Below, piece by piece: positions 7,949-17,053 of a DNA stretch of 64,000 nucleotides (its first letter is position 1; each line of letters begins with the position of its first letter). A program made the position numbers and the translations under genes. The DNA is taken from assembly GCA_031289775.1 (NCBI GenBank), contig JAITOY010000044.1, forward strand, positions 1 to 64,000. The letters are read 5' to 3'. The notes under the pieces were generated by a model, which worked only from the letters and a program-made list of their open reading frames with translations, ran no database searches and was not told where the DNA came from. The stretch is from Synergistaceae bacterium. Lineage in GTDB: Bacteria; Synergistota; Synergistia; Synergistales; Synergistaceae.

Positions 7949-9289
7949 TCACTTTTTCGCGCTCTGCGCTTTTCTACGCGCCGCCGTAACGGCGGCCTTT
8001 CCGTCCCTGCACGACTGCGTGATGTGTCGGCGGGACGGGCAGATGTAGGTGCAGCAGCCGCACTCGATGCAGTTAAAACCTCCGGCGCTTTCGAACTCGG
8101 AGTACTCCCTCCTGCGGACGAGCAAGTCGAGCGTCGTCGGGAGCAGCCCCATCGGACAGGACTCTATACACCTGCCGCAGCGTATGCAGTTCGACTCAGG
8201 CGGGCAGAACGTGGCGCGCGATGAGAGAGCGAGGATGCCGGACGTGCCCTTTACAGTAGGGACGTCGATGGATCTCATCGAGATGCCCATCATCGGGCCC
8301 CCGGAGAGCACTTTCGCCGGCGCCTCCGTGAAGCCGCCGGCCGCGTCTATCAGCTCGCGGATCGACGTCCCGAGCGGCGCCGATATGTTCTTCGGGTTCG
8401 CTATAACGTCGCCAGTCACCGAAAGCACCCTCTCGACGACAGGGATGCCCTCAGCGACCGCGAGCCAGATGTGGCTCACTGTGCTCACATTCAGTATTAT
8501 GCAGCCGACGTCGGCCGGAAGCGCGCCGGGCGGTATTTCCTGGCCAGTCACGGAGTAAATCAGCATCTTCTCCGCGCCCTGAGGATACTTGACCTCGTGC
8601 GGGACGACCCGGATATTGCCGTCGCGCTCCGATAGCTCGCCCTCCATTATTTTTATGCTATCCGGCTTGTTGTTCTCGATGGCTATGATGCCCTCGGCCT
8701 CCGGGAAGATGCTCATGCATATCTCAAGGCCGCCGATAATCGGCTCCGGGTGCTCCATCATGAGTCTGTTGTCGCAGTTGAGAAACGGCTCGCACTCCGC
8801 GCCGTTTACGATAAGCCATTTGATTTTTTTGTCCGGCGGCGGGGATAGTTTGACGTGAGTCGGGAAAGTCGCGCCTCCCATGCCAACGAGGCCCGCCTCG
8901 CGAATTATTCGCAGGCACTCCTTCGGGTCGAGGGATTTGTAGTCCTTGTGCGGCAAAAGCGTCGCGGCGTGTTCATACTGACCGTCGTTCTCCACAACGA
9001 CACAGGATTCCAGCGCGCCGGAGATGGTCATTCGCGTGCCTGTCTCCTTAACGGCGCCGGATACACTGGAGAGGATTGGGGCTGATAGAAAAGCGTCGGA
9101 ATCCGCGATCTTCATCCCGACCAACACCCTGTCTCCCTTTTTGACAAGGGGCGAACAAGGAACGCCAAGATGCTGAGACATGGGGTAGACCAGGTCGCCC
9201 AGAGGGTGATATACCTCTATCTCCTTGCTCTCAGTCAAAGCCTTGCCGTCAGGCGGGTGTATCCCGCCCCTAAAAGTGGGCAATTTCAT
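7949..9289 (-). CDS. rnfC: Rnf complex subunit C, NADH-binding iron-sulfur protein
   Basis: RnfC is the soluble NAD-reducing subunit, with NuoF-like FMN/NADH-binding and SLBB domains and two [4Fe-4S] clusters. The 446-residue protein starts with the family signature TFRGGIHPP, shows GMGGATFPTHVKL near residue 130 (nucleotide-binding region), and ends with CIRCGRCIESCPMGL and CIECGCCTYICPSRRH cluster motifs. It is the first gene of the operon. The ATG follows TTGGGAGGAAG, and an extended -10 promoter lies about 45 bp upstream. Confidence 0.96.
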   Translation of the reverse strand: MKLPTFRGGIHPPDGKALTESKEIEVYHPLGDLVYPMSQHLGVPCSPLVKKGDRVLVGMKIADSDAFLSAPILSSVSGAVKETGTRMTISGALESCVVVENDGQYEHAATLLPHKDYKSLDPKECLRIIREAGLVGMGGATFPTHVKLSPPPDKKIKWLIVNGAECEPFLNCDNRLMMEHPEPIIGGLEICMSIFPEAEGIIAIENNKPDSIKIMEGELSERDGNIRVVPHEVKYPQGAEKMLIYSVTGQEIPPGALPADVGCIILNVSTVSHIWLAVAEGIPVVERVLSVTGDVIANPKNISAPLGTSIRELIDAAGGFTEAPAKVLSGGPMMGISMRSIDVPTVKGTSGILALSSRATFCPPESNCIRCGRCIESCPMGLLPTTLDLLVRRREYSEFESAGGFNCIECGCCTYICPSRRHITQSCRDGKAAVTAARRKAQSAKK

Positions 9290-9333
9290 GAGCGCTTCCT
9301 CCCAAGTTGTTATTGAAAATCCTCATTCCGATG

Positions 9334-9342
9334 ATTGTATCA
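9334..9342 (-). promoter_or_regulatory. Extended -10 promoter of the rnf operon
   Basis: On the minus strand the sequence TGATACAAT (extended -10, TGn-TACAAT) lies 45 bp upstream of the rnfC start, preceded by an AT-rich stretch (CCCCAATTTTTTATTTATTC). No good -35 box is present, which fits an extended -10 promoter. Confidence 0.5.
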
Positions 9343-9374
9343 GAATAAATAAAAAATTGGGGGTCTTTGGCTTA

Positions 9375-9448
9375 GGGCGAAAAACACCCCGCCCTTATAT
9401 TTCGAAACACACAAAGCTCGTTTACCGCGCGATTTCTCAGGGGCGGGG
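9375..9448 (-). terminator. Possible intrinsic terminator after the efflux operon
   Basis: Perfect 8-nt arms CCCCGCCC/GGGCGGGG (9441-9448 and 9387-9394) flank a 46-nt loop, followed on the minus strand by TGTTTTT. It lies just after the stop of the outer-membrane efflux gene (9459). The loop is long, so this is only a candidate. Confidence 0.35.
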
Positions 9449-9458
9449 CGATTTATCC

Positions 9459-10973
9459 TCAGTTGGGTTTTACCATTGGAGGCCCAGCTGACGCCGGCTC
9501 GTCGGCGTTCCCCGCGACTATTGGCGCCCAACCGCCGCCGAGGGCCTTAAAGACGCGAACGATATTCGAGATCATCTGGCCGTCGCTGATGACGTCCTGC
9601 TCTTCGAGCGACAGCAACGAGCGCTGAGCGCCGATAACGTTGCTGAAATCCGTGAGCCCGTTGTTATATTTGTCCTCAGCTATTTCAAGTGACGCTCTCA
9701 CCGCCTCGACCCCAATTTTCAGCGACTTGTTCCGCTCGCCCTCCTGAACGATCGCGGTGAGCGCGTTGCGCACCTCCGCGGCCGCGCCGAGAACCGTCTT
9801 CTCGTAATCCGCGATGAGCTGCCGCTCCTTCTCGCTCTGAACCCTTATGTTGCTTCTTATGGCCTCGCCGTGAAATATAGGCAGGGTTATCCTCGGCCCG
9901 AAGCTGAAACCAAAGCTGTCCGACGAGAACAGGCGCCCGCCATGCAGTGATTCGAGCCCGACAGAGCCAAGCAGATAGAACCTGGGCAGCAGGTCGGCCT
10001 CCGCGGATTTACGGCGCGAGACCTGAGCCGCGACGCGGCGTTCAGCCTCGCGTATATCCGGCCTCTGGCGGAGCGAGTCGGCCGGTATTCCGCTCAGGTT
10101 CGCGGCGTCGAGCATTGGGAGCGGTTTGTTTTCGCCAAGGAGCGTCTCCAGACTGCCCGGTATCGCGCCCGCAAGTATCGCGATGGAGTTCATCGCCTCC
10201 TCTATGCCCGCCCTGACGGTTGGTATGCCGGATCTTGTCTGCTCGACGGAGGAGCGCGCCTGACTCATGGCCAGGGCGTCCGCAAGCCCCGCCTGATACT
10301 TCGACCGCTCCAGATCGAGCGTCTCAATCTGAAGCGCAAGGTTGCGCTCCGATATGACGAGCCGCTCCTGAAGCGTGCGAAGCGAGAGGTAGTTCAGCGC
10401 GACCTCGGACGAAAGAGTCACCCACGTCGAGTGAAGCGCCGCGTAATTCGCCTCTAGCGTCTCCACTCCGGCCTTTATTTCCTGATGGCGGCCCCCGAAC
10501 ACGTCGATCTCCCACGACGCGTCGACCCCGAGTCGCGATATTTCGACTCGGGCGCCGCTGTTTGCGGAGTTATCCGACGCGTCGCTGCGCGTCCATGAGT
10601 CTATGTTGTCGAGCCAGGGCAACAGCGCGGCTTTCGAGATTCCGAGCGACGCCCGCGACTCCATGACCCTGAATCGGGCGGAGGCGAGCTCCCTGTTGTT
10701 CCACAACGCCCAGGTTATGAGCTGAGTGAGCGTATCGTCCTCGAAGACGTCCCACCAGCTCGCCAGCCGATCCGGCGACGGAGCGGACGCCTCGTCCTCG
10801 CTGTACGAGTACGGGTTCGGATACTTCGCCGAAATCGCGACCCAGTTTCCAGCATCGAGGTCGGCGTCCTTCGAGACGGGGGCGTAATCCTCCAACGCGA
10901 CTGCGGCCGAGTGAAAGACCAGCACAAACGCGACCGCGACGAGGCTTTTTAGTATTGCTTTAATGTTTTTCAT
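9459..10973 (-). CDS. Outer-membrane efflux channel (TolC/OprM-type, NodT family)
   Basis: This 504-residue outer-membrane factor would form the exit duct of the tripartite RND pump. It has a signal peptide (MKNIKAILKSLVAVAFVLVF then AVALED) and two outer-membrane efflux repeats: the first around residues 70-270 with ALWNNRELASARFRVMESR, the second around 290-470 with RPDIREAERRVAA and YNNGLTDFSNVIGAQRSLLS. The start at 10973 overlaps the RND gene stop as ATGA; a longer open frame upstream of it is an out-of-frame shadow of the RND gene. It is the last gene of the operon. Confidence 0.92.
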   Translation of the reverse strand: MKNIKAILKSLVAVAFVLVFHSAAVALEDYAPVSKDADLDAGNWVAISAKYPNPYSYSEDEASAPSPDRLASWWDVFEDDTLTQLITWALWNNRELASARFRVMESRASLGISKAALLPWLDNIDSWTRSDASDNSANSGARVEISRLGVDASWEIDVFGGRHQEIKAGVETLEANYAALHSTWVTLSSEVALNYLSLRTLQERLVISERNLALQIETLDLERSKYQAGLADALAMSQARSSVEQTRSGIPTVRAGIEEAMNSIAILAGAIPGSLETLLGENKPLPMLDAANLSGIPADSLRQRPDIREAERRVAAQVSRRKSAEADLLPRFYLLGSVGLESLHGGRLFSSDSFGFSFGPRITLPIFHGEAIRSNIRVQSEKERQLIADYEKTVLGAAAEVRNALTAIVQEGERNKSLKIGVEAVRASLEIAEDKYNNGLTDFSNVIGAQRSLLSLEEQDVISDGQMISNIVRVFKALGGGWAPIVAGNADEPASAGPPMVKPN

Positions 10974-13900
10974 GGTCTGAGCTCCTGATCCCCGAAAAAT
11001 ATCCGCTTCAAAAACGCTTTTGTCCTCTCGCGGTTTTTCTGCAGGAAGGCGTAGATACCCGGAATGAGGAATATCCCGAACACCGTAGCTACGCCCATCC
11101 CGAAGAACATCGTCGTGCCGACGTGGACGCGGCTCTGAGCGCCGGCGCCAGTCGCGAAGAGCATCGGCATGACCCCAAACACGCAGGTGAACGCCGTCAT
11201 CATGACTGATCGGAATCGCTCCCTTCCAGCCTCCGCCGCAGCTTCGAGAATCGAAAGCCCGAAGCTCTCGCGCTGTTCCTGCGCGAACTCGATGATCAAT
11301 ATTCCGTTTTTTGCGACGAGCCCGACGAGAAGCAGTATGCCGAGCTGGACATATATGCTGATGGACAGGCCCATTACCTTGATCCCGACCATTGCCCCCA
11401 GGAGCGCTACCGGCATGGAGAGAATGACGCCGAGCGGCACCGTCCAGCTCTCGTACTGCGCGACGAGAAAGAGATATCCGAACGCGAGCGCTACCATTAT
11501 TATCAGCACTACCTGCCCGCTCGCCGCGAGCTCCTGGTACGTCAAAGCGGTCCACTCATACTTGTAGCCGTTCGGCAGATTTCTGGAAATCTCGCCCACG
11601 CGCCTTATGCCCTGCCCAGTCGAGAAACCCGGGTTCATGTAAGCCGTTATGCCAGCCGCCGGGTACATGTTATAGCGGGCGATCGAACGAGGCGCCAGTA
11701 TTTTTTTGACGGCCACGAATGTGTTAAGCGGCACTTGTACGCCTCCCACGCCAGTCACTCGTATGTTGTCGATGCTGTCCGGACCGCTCCTGTATGGCCA
11801 GTCCGACTGCAGTATGACCTTGTTGACCTGCGTGCCGATGTTTATGTCGTTTACATACAAGGCGCCGAAGTATGTCTGCAGGGTGCTGAAGATGCCTCTG
11901 ACCGGGATACCAAGCGTTTCAGCCTTTTCCCTGTCTATTTCGAGGTATAGGTGCGGAGTTTCGGCCGTGTAGCTGCTGAAAGCGAACTGAATCTCATCAG
12001 ACTGAATCATCCCTCCGATGAACTCCCTCAAAACCTGCTGCAGACGGGCCGGGTCGTTGTCTATGGTTGACTGGAGCCTCAGCTCCAACCCCCCAGATAC
12101 GCCCATCCCCTGAATTGCTGGCGGGGTGACGATGTTGATCGTCGCGTCTGGAATCGACGCGGCTATCGCGCGCGCCTGCTGCGCGATGCCCTCGGAGTTC
12201 ATCCCAGGCCCCTTGCGCTCTGACCAGTTGTTTAGCGCCATTACGACCATACCGACGTTTTCGCCCGAGTCGCCCGTGAAGCTGAAACCCTCGATATCCA
12301 TGACGAACTTGACGCCCGGCAGTTTCAACAGTTGTGAGGCGAAGTTCGACATCACCGCCTTCGTCCTTCCAAGCGACGCTCCCTCAGGGAGCTGGATCAA
12401 GGATATTATGGTTCCCTGATCCTCATTAGGGACAAATGTAGTGGGAATGCCGCTTATGATGGTGTATGACGCGATAACGATCAGCGCAAAAAAACCTATC
12501 GTGACGATCGACCTTCTCGCGATCCACATGGCGCCGGCGACGTATCCCCTCCTGCTCGCGTCGACGGCTTTGTTGAACCACGCGAGCGGCCCTCTGGCCT
12601 TCGGTTTGACGTCTTGAAGCATGTGGGCGCACATGGCAGGGCTCAGGGTGAGGGCAACTATGAGCGAAAAAACGACGGAGAAAGAGATAGTTACGGCGAA
12701 CTGCCTGTATATCTCGCCCGTTATCCCGCTCATGAAGGCCACTGGAACGAATATCGCCAGGAAAACGAGCGTCGTCGCCGTCATTGGGCCAGTGACGTCC
12801 TTCATGGCCTGAATCGTCGCGTCCACGGAGTTGGAGCCGTCCCTGTCCATCACGAACAGGACTCGCTCCACGACTATTATGGCGTCGTCGACGACCGTGC
12901 CTATGACGAGCACAAGACCGAAGAGCGTGAGTATGTTTATGCTGAAGCCCAGAATGGAAAAACCCGTGAACGTGGCCAGGAGCGAGATCGGTATCGCCGC
13001 CACCGGTACAAGCGTAACGCGCCAGTCCTGTAAAAAGAGGTAGCAGACGAGCACGACAAGCGCGAACGTGAGCATCAGCGTGCTTATTATCTCAGAGATA
13101 GTCTCCCTCACATACTCCGTGGAGTCGTAACCGATCTCGAACTGCATGTCGGCCGGCAGGTTCCTCGACATCTCGTCTATCGCTTTCCTCGTCGCTGTCA
13201 TGACGTCGAGGGCATTCGCGTCGGACGCCTGGGAGAGGGCCATCATAGCGGCGTGCGAGCCGTTGAGAGCTGCCTCCATGTTGTACGACTCGGCGCCGAG
13301 CTCTATCCGCGCTACGTCCCTCAGCCTCACTAAACCGCCCTGCCCGGATGTGCGGACTATCACTTCCTCGAATTCACGCACGCTGCTGAGGCGCCCCCTC
13401 GACGTCATCGAGTAGACGAGCGGGCTGTTGTCGTTGCCTGGGCTCGAACCAACCGACCCGACTGACGCCTGACTGTTCTGGCTCGCGATGGCCGACGCGA
13501 CGTCCGAGCCGCTCAGCCCCAGCGACGAGAGTTTCTCCGGGTCGAGCCAGACGCGGATGCTGTATCTCGCTCCGAATACCTGAACGTCGCCTATGCCCGG
13601 AACGCGAATGAGAGCGTTCCTTACGTTGTTGTACGCGTAATCGGCAAGCGCCATCTTGTCCCACGTGCCGTTCGGCGACGTGAGCGCTATGAAACCGAGC
13701 GTGTCGGAGAAACTGGTGTTCGTCGCAATGCCGCGCTGGGTTACCTCTGTGGGCAAAAGAGGCGTCGCCTGCTGCACCCTGTTTTGAACCTTGACGAGCG
13801 CCATGTTGGGATCGACGCCGGTTTTGAAGGATATCGTCAGGATGTACGAACCGGAGTTGCTCGACGCCGAGCTCATGTAGATCATGTCGTCGACGCCGTT

Positions 13901-14110
13901 TATAGCCTCCTCCAACGGGGCCGCGACAGTGTTGGCGAGCGTCGCGGCGTCCGCGCCGGGGAAGTTCGCGATGACGTGTATCTGAGGAGGCGCAACGTTG
14001 GGATATTGCCTGACAGGCAGGTTAAAGGCCGATATTATCCCGGCGAGCGACAGAACGCAAGCTATCACCATCGCAAACCTCGGTCTGTTTATGAAAAACT
14101 TCGAAAACAT
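10970..14110 (-). CDS. RND efflux pump inner-membrane transporter (HAE1/AcrB family)
   Basis: This is the proton-driven drug-efflux pump of the tripartite system. Its 1046 residues are full length for AcrB/MexB homologues. Visible family features are FINRPRFAMVIACVLSLAG at the N-terminus, the proton-relay aspartates in GTVVDDAIIVVERVL (helix 4, about residue 405), the conserved lysine in LLLVGLVAKNGILIIEFA (helix 10, about residue 940), and two periplasmic loops with the porter and docking domains. It is 3 bp after the membrane-fusion gene and shares ATGA with the outer-membrane factor gene. Confidence 0.96.
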   Translation of the reverse strand: MFSKFFINRPRFAMVIACVLSLAGIISAFNLPVRQYPNVAPPQIHVIANFPGADAATLANTVAAPLEEAINGVDDMIYMSSASSNSGSYILTISFKTGVDPNMALVKVQNRVQQATPLLPTEVTQRGIATNTSFSDTLGFIALTSPNGTWDKMALADYAYNNVRNALIRVPGIGDVQVFGARYSIRVWLDPEKLSSLGLSGSDVASAIASQNSQASVGSVGSSPGNDNSPLVYSMTSRGRLSSVREFEEVIVRTSGQGGLVRLRDVARIELGAESYNMEAALNGSHAAMMALSQASDANALDVMTATRKAIDEMSRNLPADMQFEIGYDSTEYVRETISEIISTLMLTFALVVLVCYLFLQDWRVTLVPVAAIPISLLATFTGFSILGFSINILTLFGLVLVIGTVVDDAIIVVERVLFVMDRDGSNSVDATIQAMKDVTGPMTATTLVFLAIFVPVAFMSGITGEIYRQFAVTISFSVVFSLIVALTLSPAMCAHMLQDVKPKARGPLAWFNKAVDASRRGYVAGAMWIARRSIVTIGFFALIVIASYTIISGIPTTFVPNEDQGTIISLIQLPEGASLGRTKAVMSNFASQLLKLPGVKFVMDIEGFSFTGDSGENVGMVVMALNNWSERKGPGMNSEGIAQQARAIAASIPDATINIVTPPAIQGMGVSGGLELRLQSTIDNDPARLQQVLREFIGGMIQSDEIQFAFSSYTAETPHLYLEIDREKAETLGIPVRGIFSTLQTYFGALYVNDINIGTQVNKVILQSDWPYRSGPDSIDNIRVTGVGGVQVPLNTFVAVKKILAPRSIARYNMYPAAGITAYMNPGFSTGQGIRRVGEISRNLPNGYKYEWTALTYQELAASGQVVLIIMVALAFGYLFLVAQYESWTVPLGVILSMPVALLGAMVGIKVMGLSISIYVQLGILLLVGLVAKNGILIIEFAQEQRESFGLSILEAAAEAGRERFRSVMMTAFTCVFGVMPMLFATGAGAQSRVHVGTTMFFGMGVATVFGIFLIPGIYAFLQKNRERTKAFLKRIFFGDQELRP

Positions 14111-14113
14111 CTG

Positions 14114-15448
14114 CTAGTTTTTCCCTTCTTCCGACGTACCGGATGTGGCCGCGCCAGAGTTCGTTTCACCCTGTTCGAGCTCGTCCGCGCTCACTGCCTC
14201 GAGGTCGTAGCTCGACTCCATGGCGCGCTCAGCCGGCGTTTTTGCCCCGTCCGCCTCGCGTATCGGCGCCGGGTTCACCGGGGCTTCCGCGCGGACCGAC
14301 TGGAGGCCGCGGACTATTATTCTCTCGCCAGCGCCGAGACCTGAAGTCACCTCGCTTGTAGCGCCTATCGCGACGCCGAGGCTTATATCGCGCCGGTGCG
14401 CGATGTTGGACTCGTCGACTACGAAGACGTAGTCGCTCGCCGCGTCGGAGATTATCGCCTCCTGCGGTATGACTGGAGCTGCATGGGGAGCGGATGGTTT
14501 CGCCTCTACCCTCACCATCGCGCCCGGAACGAGCTGCCCGTCCGCGTTGTCGAAGCGAATCCTCATTGTCATAGTGCCGGTCGCCGCGTTCATCGAGTTT
14601 TCCTCGAAGTCGCGCTCGCCCTTCATGGGGTAGACGCTGCCGTTAGCGAGGCGTATGGAAGTGTCATAGACGCTGCCGCCGGATGAGTTAAACGCCTGGA
14701 GCTGATCGAGGTAATCCCTGTCCGGCAGCGCGAATGTGACGCGTATTGGGTCGATCTGCGCTATCTCGGCCAGACTGCCGCCGGCCGGGGAAACGTAGTT
14801 GCCCTTCGTGAAGAAAACCCTGCCTACGCGGCCGGTTATCGGCGCTTTTATCTTCGTGTAGCCAAGTTCTATCTGGGCCAGCTTCAACGATGCCTTCGCC
14901 TGCGCTATGGCCGCCTTGCCCTGGAGCACGTCGTTCTCGGCGAATTCGAGATCCGAGGCCGAAACGCTGCGCGCATCGGACGATTTCAGGCGCGCGAAGT
15001 ATTTGGACGCCCTGTCATAGGTCGCTTTCGCACTGTCGACGTCCGCTTTTCTGAGGTCGACCGTCGCCTGGAGCTGCCTCGAGTCGATCGTGAACAGCAG
15101 ATCGCCCTCTTTGGTCACCGAGCCCTCTTTGAAGTGAACGCTCACGATCTCGCCCGCGACCTGCGGCTTTATGGCGACGACCTGTATCGGCTCGACCGCG
15201 CCGATATACTCGCGGCTCGCGGCGATATCGGCGTTCCGCACTACGTGCAGGATCACTGACGGCGGAGGCGTCAGGCGCGCCTGTTGGGTCGCCGCATGGC
15301 TGTCCGAGCCACCGGAAAAATAAAATTTCACAAAATATCCGATCGCGGCAAATATCAGAATCGTGACTAAGATCGTACCGATCCTCGGTCTGGGGTTCCT
15401 GACTATCTCGCTCTTTATCTCCCTGACGTTCTGCTCCTGTAAGGACAT
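14114..15448 (-). CDS. RND efflux periplasmic adaptor (membrane-fusion protein)
   Basis: This 444-residue adaptor links the RND pump to the outer-membrane channel. It has one N-terminal membrane helix (about residues 24-44), a lipoyl/barrel-sandwich half-motif (EYIGAVEPIQVVAIKPQVAGEI split around an alpha-helical hairpin), the second half TKIKAPITGRVGRVFFTKGNYV, and a beta-barrel (DPIRVTFALPDRDY). The start at 15448 has AGGTG upstream and lies 4 bp after the TetR stop; longer in-frame extension would run back into tetR. The C-terminal tail is acidic and serine/threonine rich. Confidence 0.92.
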   Translation of the reverse strand: MSLQEQNVREIKSEIVRNPRPRIGTILVTILIFAAIGYFVKFYFSGGSDSHAATQQARLTPPPSVILHVVRNADIAASREYIGAVEPIQVVAIKPQVAGEIVSVHFKEGSVTKEGDLLFTIDSRQLQATVDLRKADVDSAKATYDRASKYFARLKSSDARSVSASDLEFAENDVLQGKAAIAQAKASLKLAQIELGYTKIKAPITGRVGRVFFTKGNYVSPAGGSLAEIAQIDPIRVTFALPDRDYLDQLQAFNSSGGSVYDTSIRLANGSVYPMKGERDFEENSMNAATGTMTMRIRFDNADGQLVPGAMVRVEAKPSAPHAAPVIPQEAIISDAASDYVFVVDESNIAHRRDISLGVAIGATSEVTSGLGAGERIIVRGLQSVRAEAPVNPAPIREADGAKTPAERAMESSYDLEAVSADELEQGETNSGAATSGTSEEGKN

Positions 15449-15452
15449 TGTT

Positions 15453-16109
15453 TCAGCGCACCTGCTCTTTCTGAAAGTTATTTTTTTGATTTTTCGTCTC
15501 GAGCTCCCTCGATAACGCGTCAAAAATAAAATCGGTCTGTTTCAATAAATCGATAGAAAAAATGCCTATGACGTGAAACAGCGTCAACCCATGGAAAATG
15601 GCGGTGATAACCGCCGAAAGCTCAGCCGGCGACACGTCCCCGCGGATCGACCCTTCGCCCTGCGCTTTGACGAGAAGCCTCTCAACCATTCTCCGTTCCG
15701 CCTCGGCCCAACCCCGCACGAACGTAAAAACCCTTCTTCTCACGTCCTCTGGCCACTCCATCTTGCGCTGAAGCAGCATATTGATCCGCTTATAACGCCC
15801 GCTTTCCATGGTTTTTGCTATTTTGTCCCTAAAATAACCCCTGATCGCGCCAGTCGCCTCAAAATCGACTCCGTTCGCCTCGAAATCCATCTCTCCGTCG
15901 GCGCACAGGCTCTCGATCAGGTTGACGAGGATGTCGTTTTTATTTTTAAAATGCCAGTACGCAGCCCCCTTTGAAAGCCCTATTTTTTCGGCTATTTCGT
16001 TCATCGAGACCTTTGAAAAAGATTTTTCGCTCATTATTTCCAAAGCCGACTCGAGAAGCCTCTCGCGCGTCTCCATAGCCTCTTCCTTGGTCCTGCGAGC
16101 CACCGGCAC
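15453..16109 (-). CDS. TetR/AcrR family repressor of the efflux operon
   Basis: This 218-residue regulator has an N-terminal helix-turn-helix (residues 10-60: RERLLESALEIMSEKSFSKV followed by NEIAEKIGLSKGAAYWHFKNK) and a C-terminal ligand-binding domain with a FVRGWAEAERRM stretch, as in AcrR/TtgR-type proteins. The start is GTG 16109 with AAGGCGGGTG upstream. It is the first gene of its operon and is transcribed with the pump genes from a promoter whose spacer holds an AcrR-like inverted repeat, so autoregulated repression relieved by a pump substrate is the likely mode. Confidence 0.9.
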   Translation of the reverse strand: MPVARRTKEEAMETRERLLESALEIMSEKSFSKVSMNEIAEKIGLSKGAAYWHFKNKNDILVNLIESLCADGEMDFEANGVDFEATGAIRGYFRDKIAKTMESGRYKRINMLLQRKMEWPEDVRRRVFTFVRGWAEAERRMVERLLVKAQGEGSIRGDVSPAELSAVITAIFHGLTLFHVIGIFSIDLLKQTDFIFDALSRELETKNQKNNFQKEQVR

Positions 16110-16143
16110 ATCACCCGCCTTCGTATACGTTTAATAACACGGA

Positions 16144-16173
16144 ATTATATATACCTTCATGCATGTATGTCAA
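16144..16173 (-). promoter_or_regulatory. Consensus promoter and overlapping TetR/AcrR-like operator
   Basis: On the minus strand there is a perfect -35 TTGACA (16168-16173), an 18-bp spacer and a perfect -10 TATAAT (16144-16149), about 35 bp before the tetR start. From the -35 through the spacer runs GACATACATGCATGAAGGTATAT, given here only for position; its left half ACATACAT and right half GAAGGTAT resemble the two arms of the E. coli AcrR box (ACATACAT and GAATGTAT). A repressor bound there would block RNA polymerase. Confidence 0.75.
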
Positions 16174-16264
16174 GGGCGCGGCGTAAAAAAGAAAAGAGCG
16201 TCGGCATCAAAAATAAAAGCGTATTTATAAAATAGAGTTGAAAATATTCGCTCCGCTCCTATGT

Positions 16265-17053
16265 TTAAACAGCGCAGCAGGCGAGCGCGATAATCTCGCC
16301 CAGAACGGCGGCGGCCCCAAGCGCGTCCCCGTTGACGCCGCCGAGGTTCCAGTCGCACCACATCGCGAGTGCCGCGCCAGCGAGCCCGGATGCCGCGATG
16401 CCAGCCAAACACGCGCCGGGGTTGAGTGGAATAAAAAGACAGGAGAGAACCAGCGAACAGATGACGTGACGGCCCTCGAAGTTGTTCACAATCTCCCGGC
16501 CCATGCCGGCCTCCCAGGGATAATGACCGACGTAAGCGGCGGCCGAAAGCGCGAAGCGGCCAGCGCCTCCCGCAATAGCGAGCGAAGGCAGCCAGCGGCC
16601 CGCGTCGATGCCGGCGAGCAGTGTCGCGCGCAGGGCGAGCGCCAGAACTATCCCGGCCACGCCGAAACTGCCGACGCGGCTGTCCTTCATCACGGCCCTC
16701 ATCGCCTCGCCCCTGCGGCCCGAACCGACCCCGTCCCAGAGGTCGCCCCAGCCGTCGAGGTGCAGACTCCAGCCGAATATGACATACAGCCCACACGCCG
16801 CCCAGGCAGCAGCCGGCAGCGGGATAAAATAAGCCGCGCCCCAAGCCGGAAGCGCGGTAACAACCGCGATGACGCCGCCGACGAGAGGGAAAAGGGTTAT
16901 CGCGTCCGCTGAGGGCAGCGCCGCGTCTCCGGCCAAAAGGAGACGCGGGATCGGAATCCTCGTCGCGAGCGACCAGACCGCAACGAACATCCTCCAGAGT
17001 TTCTCCGCGGCATCCGGGGCGCGCGAGATTATGCCGCGCCGCCCTTCAGCCAC
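16265..17053 (-). CDS. cobS: Adenosylcobinamide-GDP ribazoletransferase (cobalamin synthase)
   Basis: CobS joins adenosylcobinamide-GDP to alpha-ribazole (or its phosphate) at the membrane, the last step of the nucleotide-loop pathway. The 262-residue membrane protein shows LFPLVGGVIAVVTAL, the key metal-binding signature HLDGWGDLWDGVGSG near residues 98-112, and MKDSRVGSFGVAGIVLAL. The GTG at 17053 overlaps cobU by 25 bp; an ATG at 16990 is an alternative start. It is transcribed with cobU under the cobalamin riboswitch. No cobT or other corrinoid genes are in the window, so this is a salvage/late-step pair. Confidence 0.92.
   Translation of the reverse strand: MAEGRRGIISRAPDAAEKLWRMFVAVWSLATRIPIPRLLLAGDAALPSADAITLFPLVGGVIAVVTALPAWGAAYFIPLPAAAWAACGLYVIFGWSLHLDGWGDLWDGVGSGRRGEAMRAVMKDSRVGSFGVAGIVLALALRATLLAGIDAGRWLPSLAIAGGAGRFALSAAAYVGHYPWEAGMGREIVNNFEGRHVICSLVLSCLFIPLNPGACLAGIAASGLAGAALAMWCDWNLGGVNGDALGAAAVLGEIIALACCAV

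Noticed and set aside
9459-11555. A 698-codon open frame ending at the outer-membrane efflux gene
   Set aside because: The part upstream of 10973 lies in another frame of the RND gene and has no family likeness; the real gene starts at ATG 10973 with a signal peptide.
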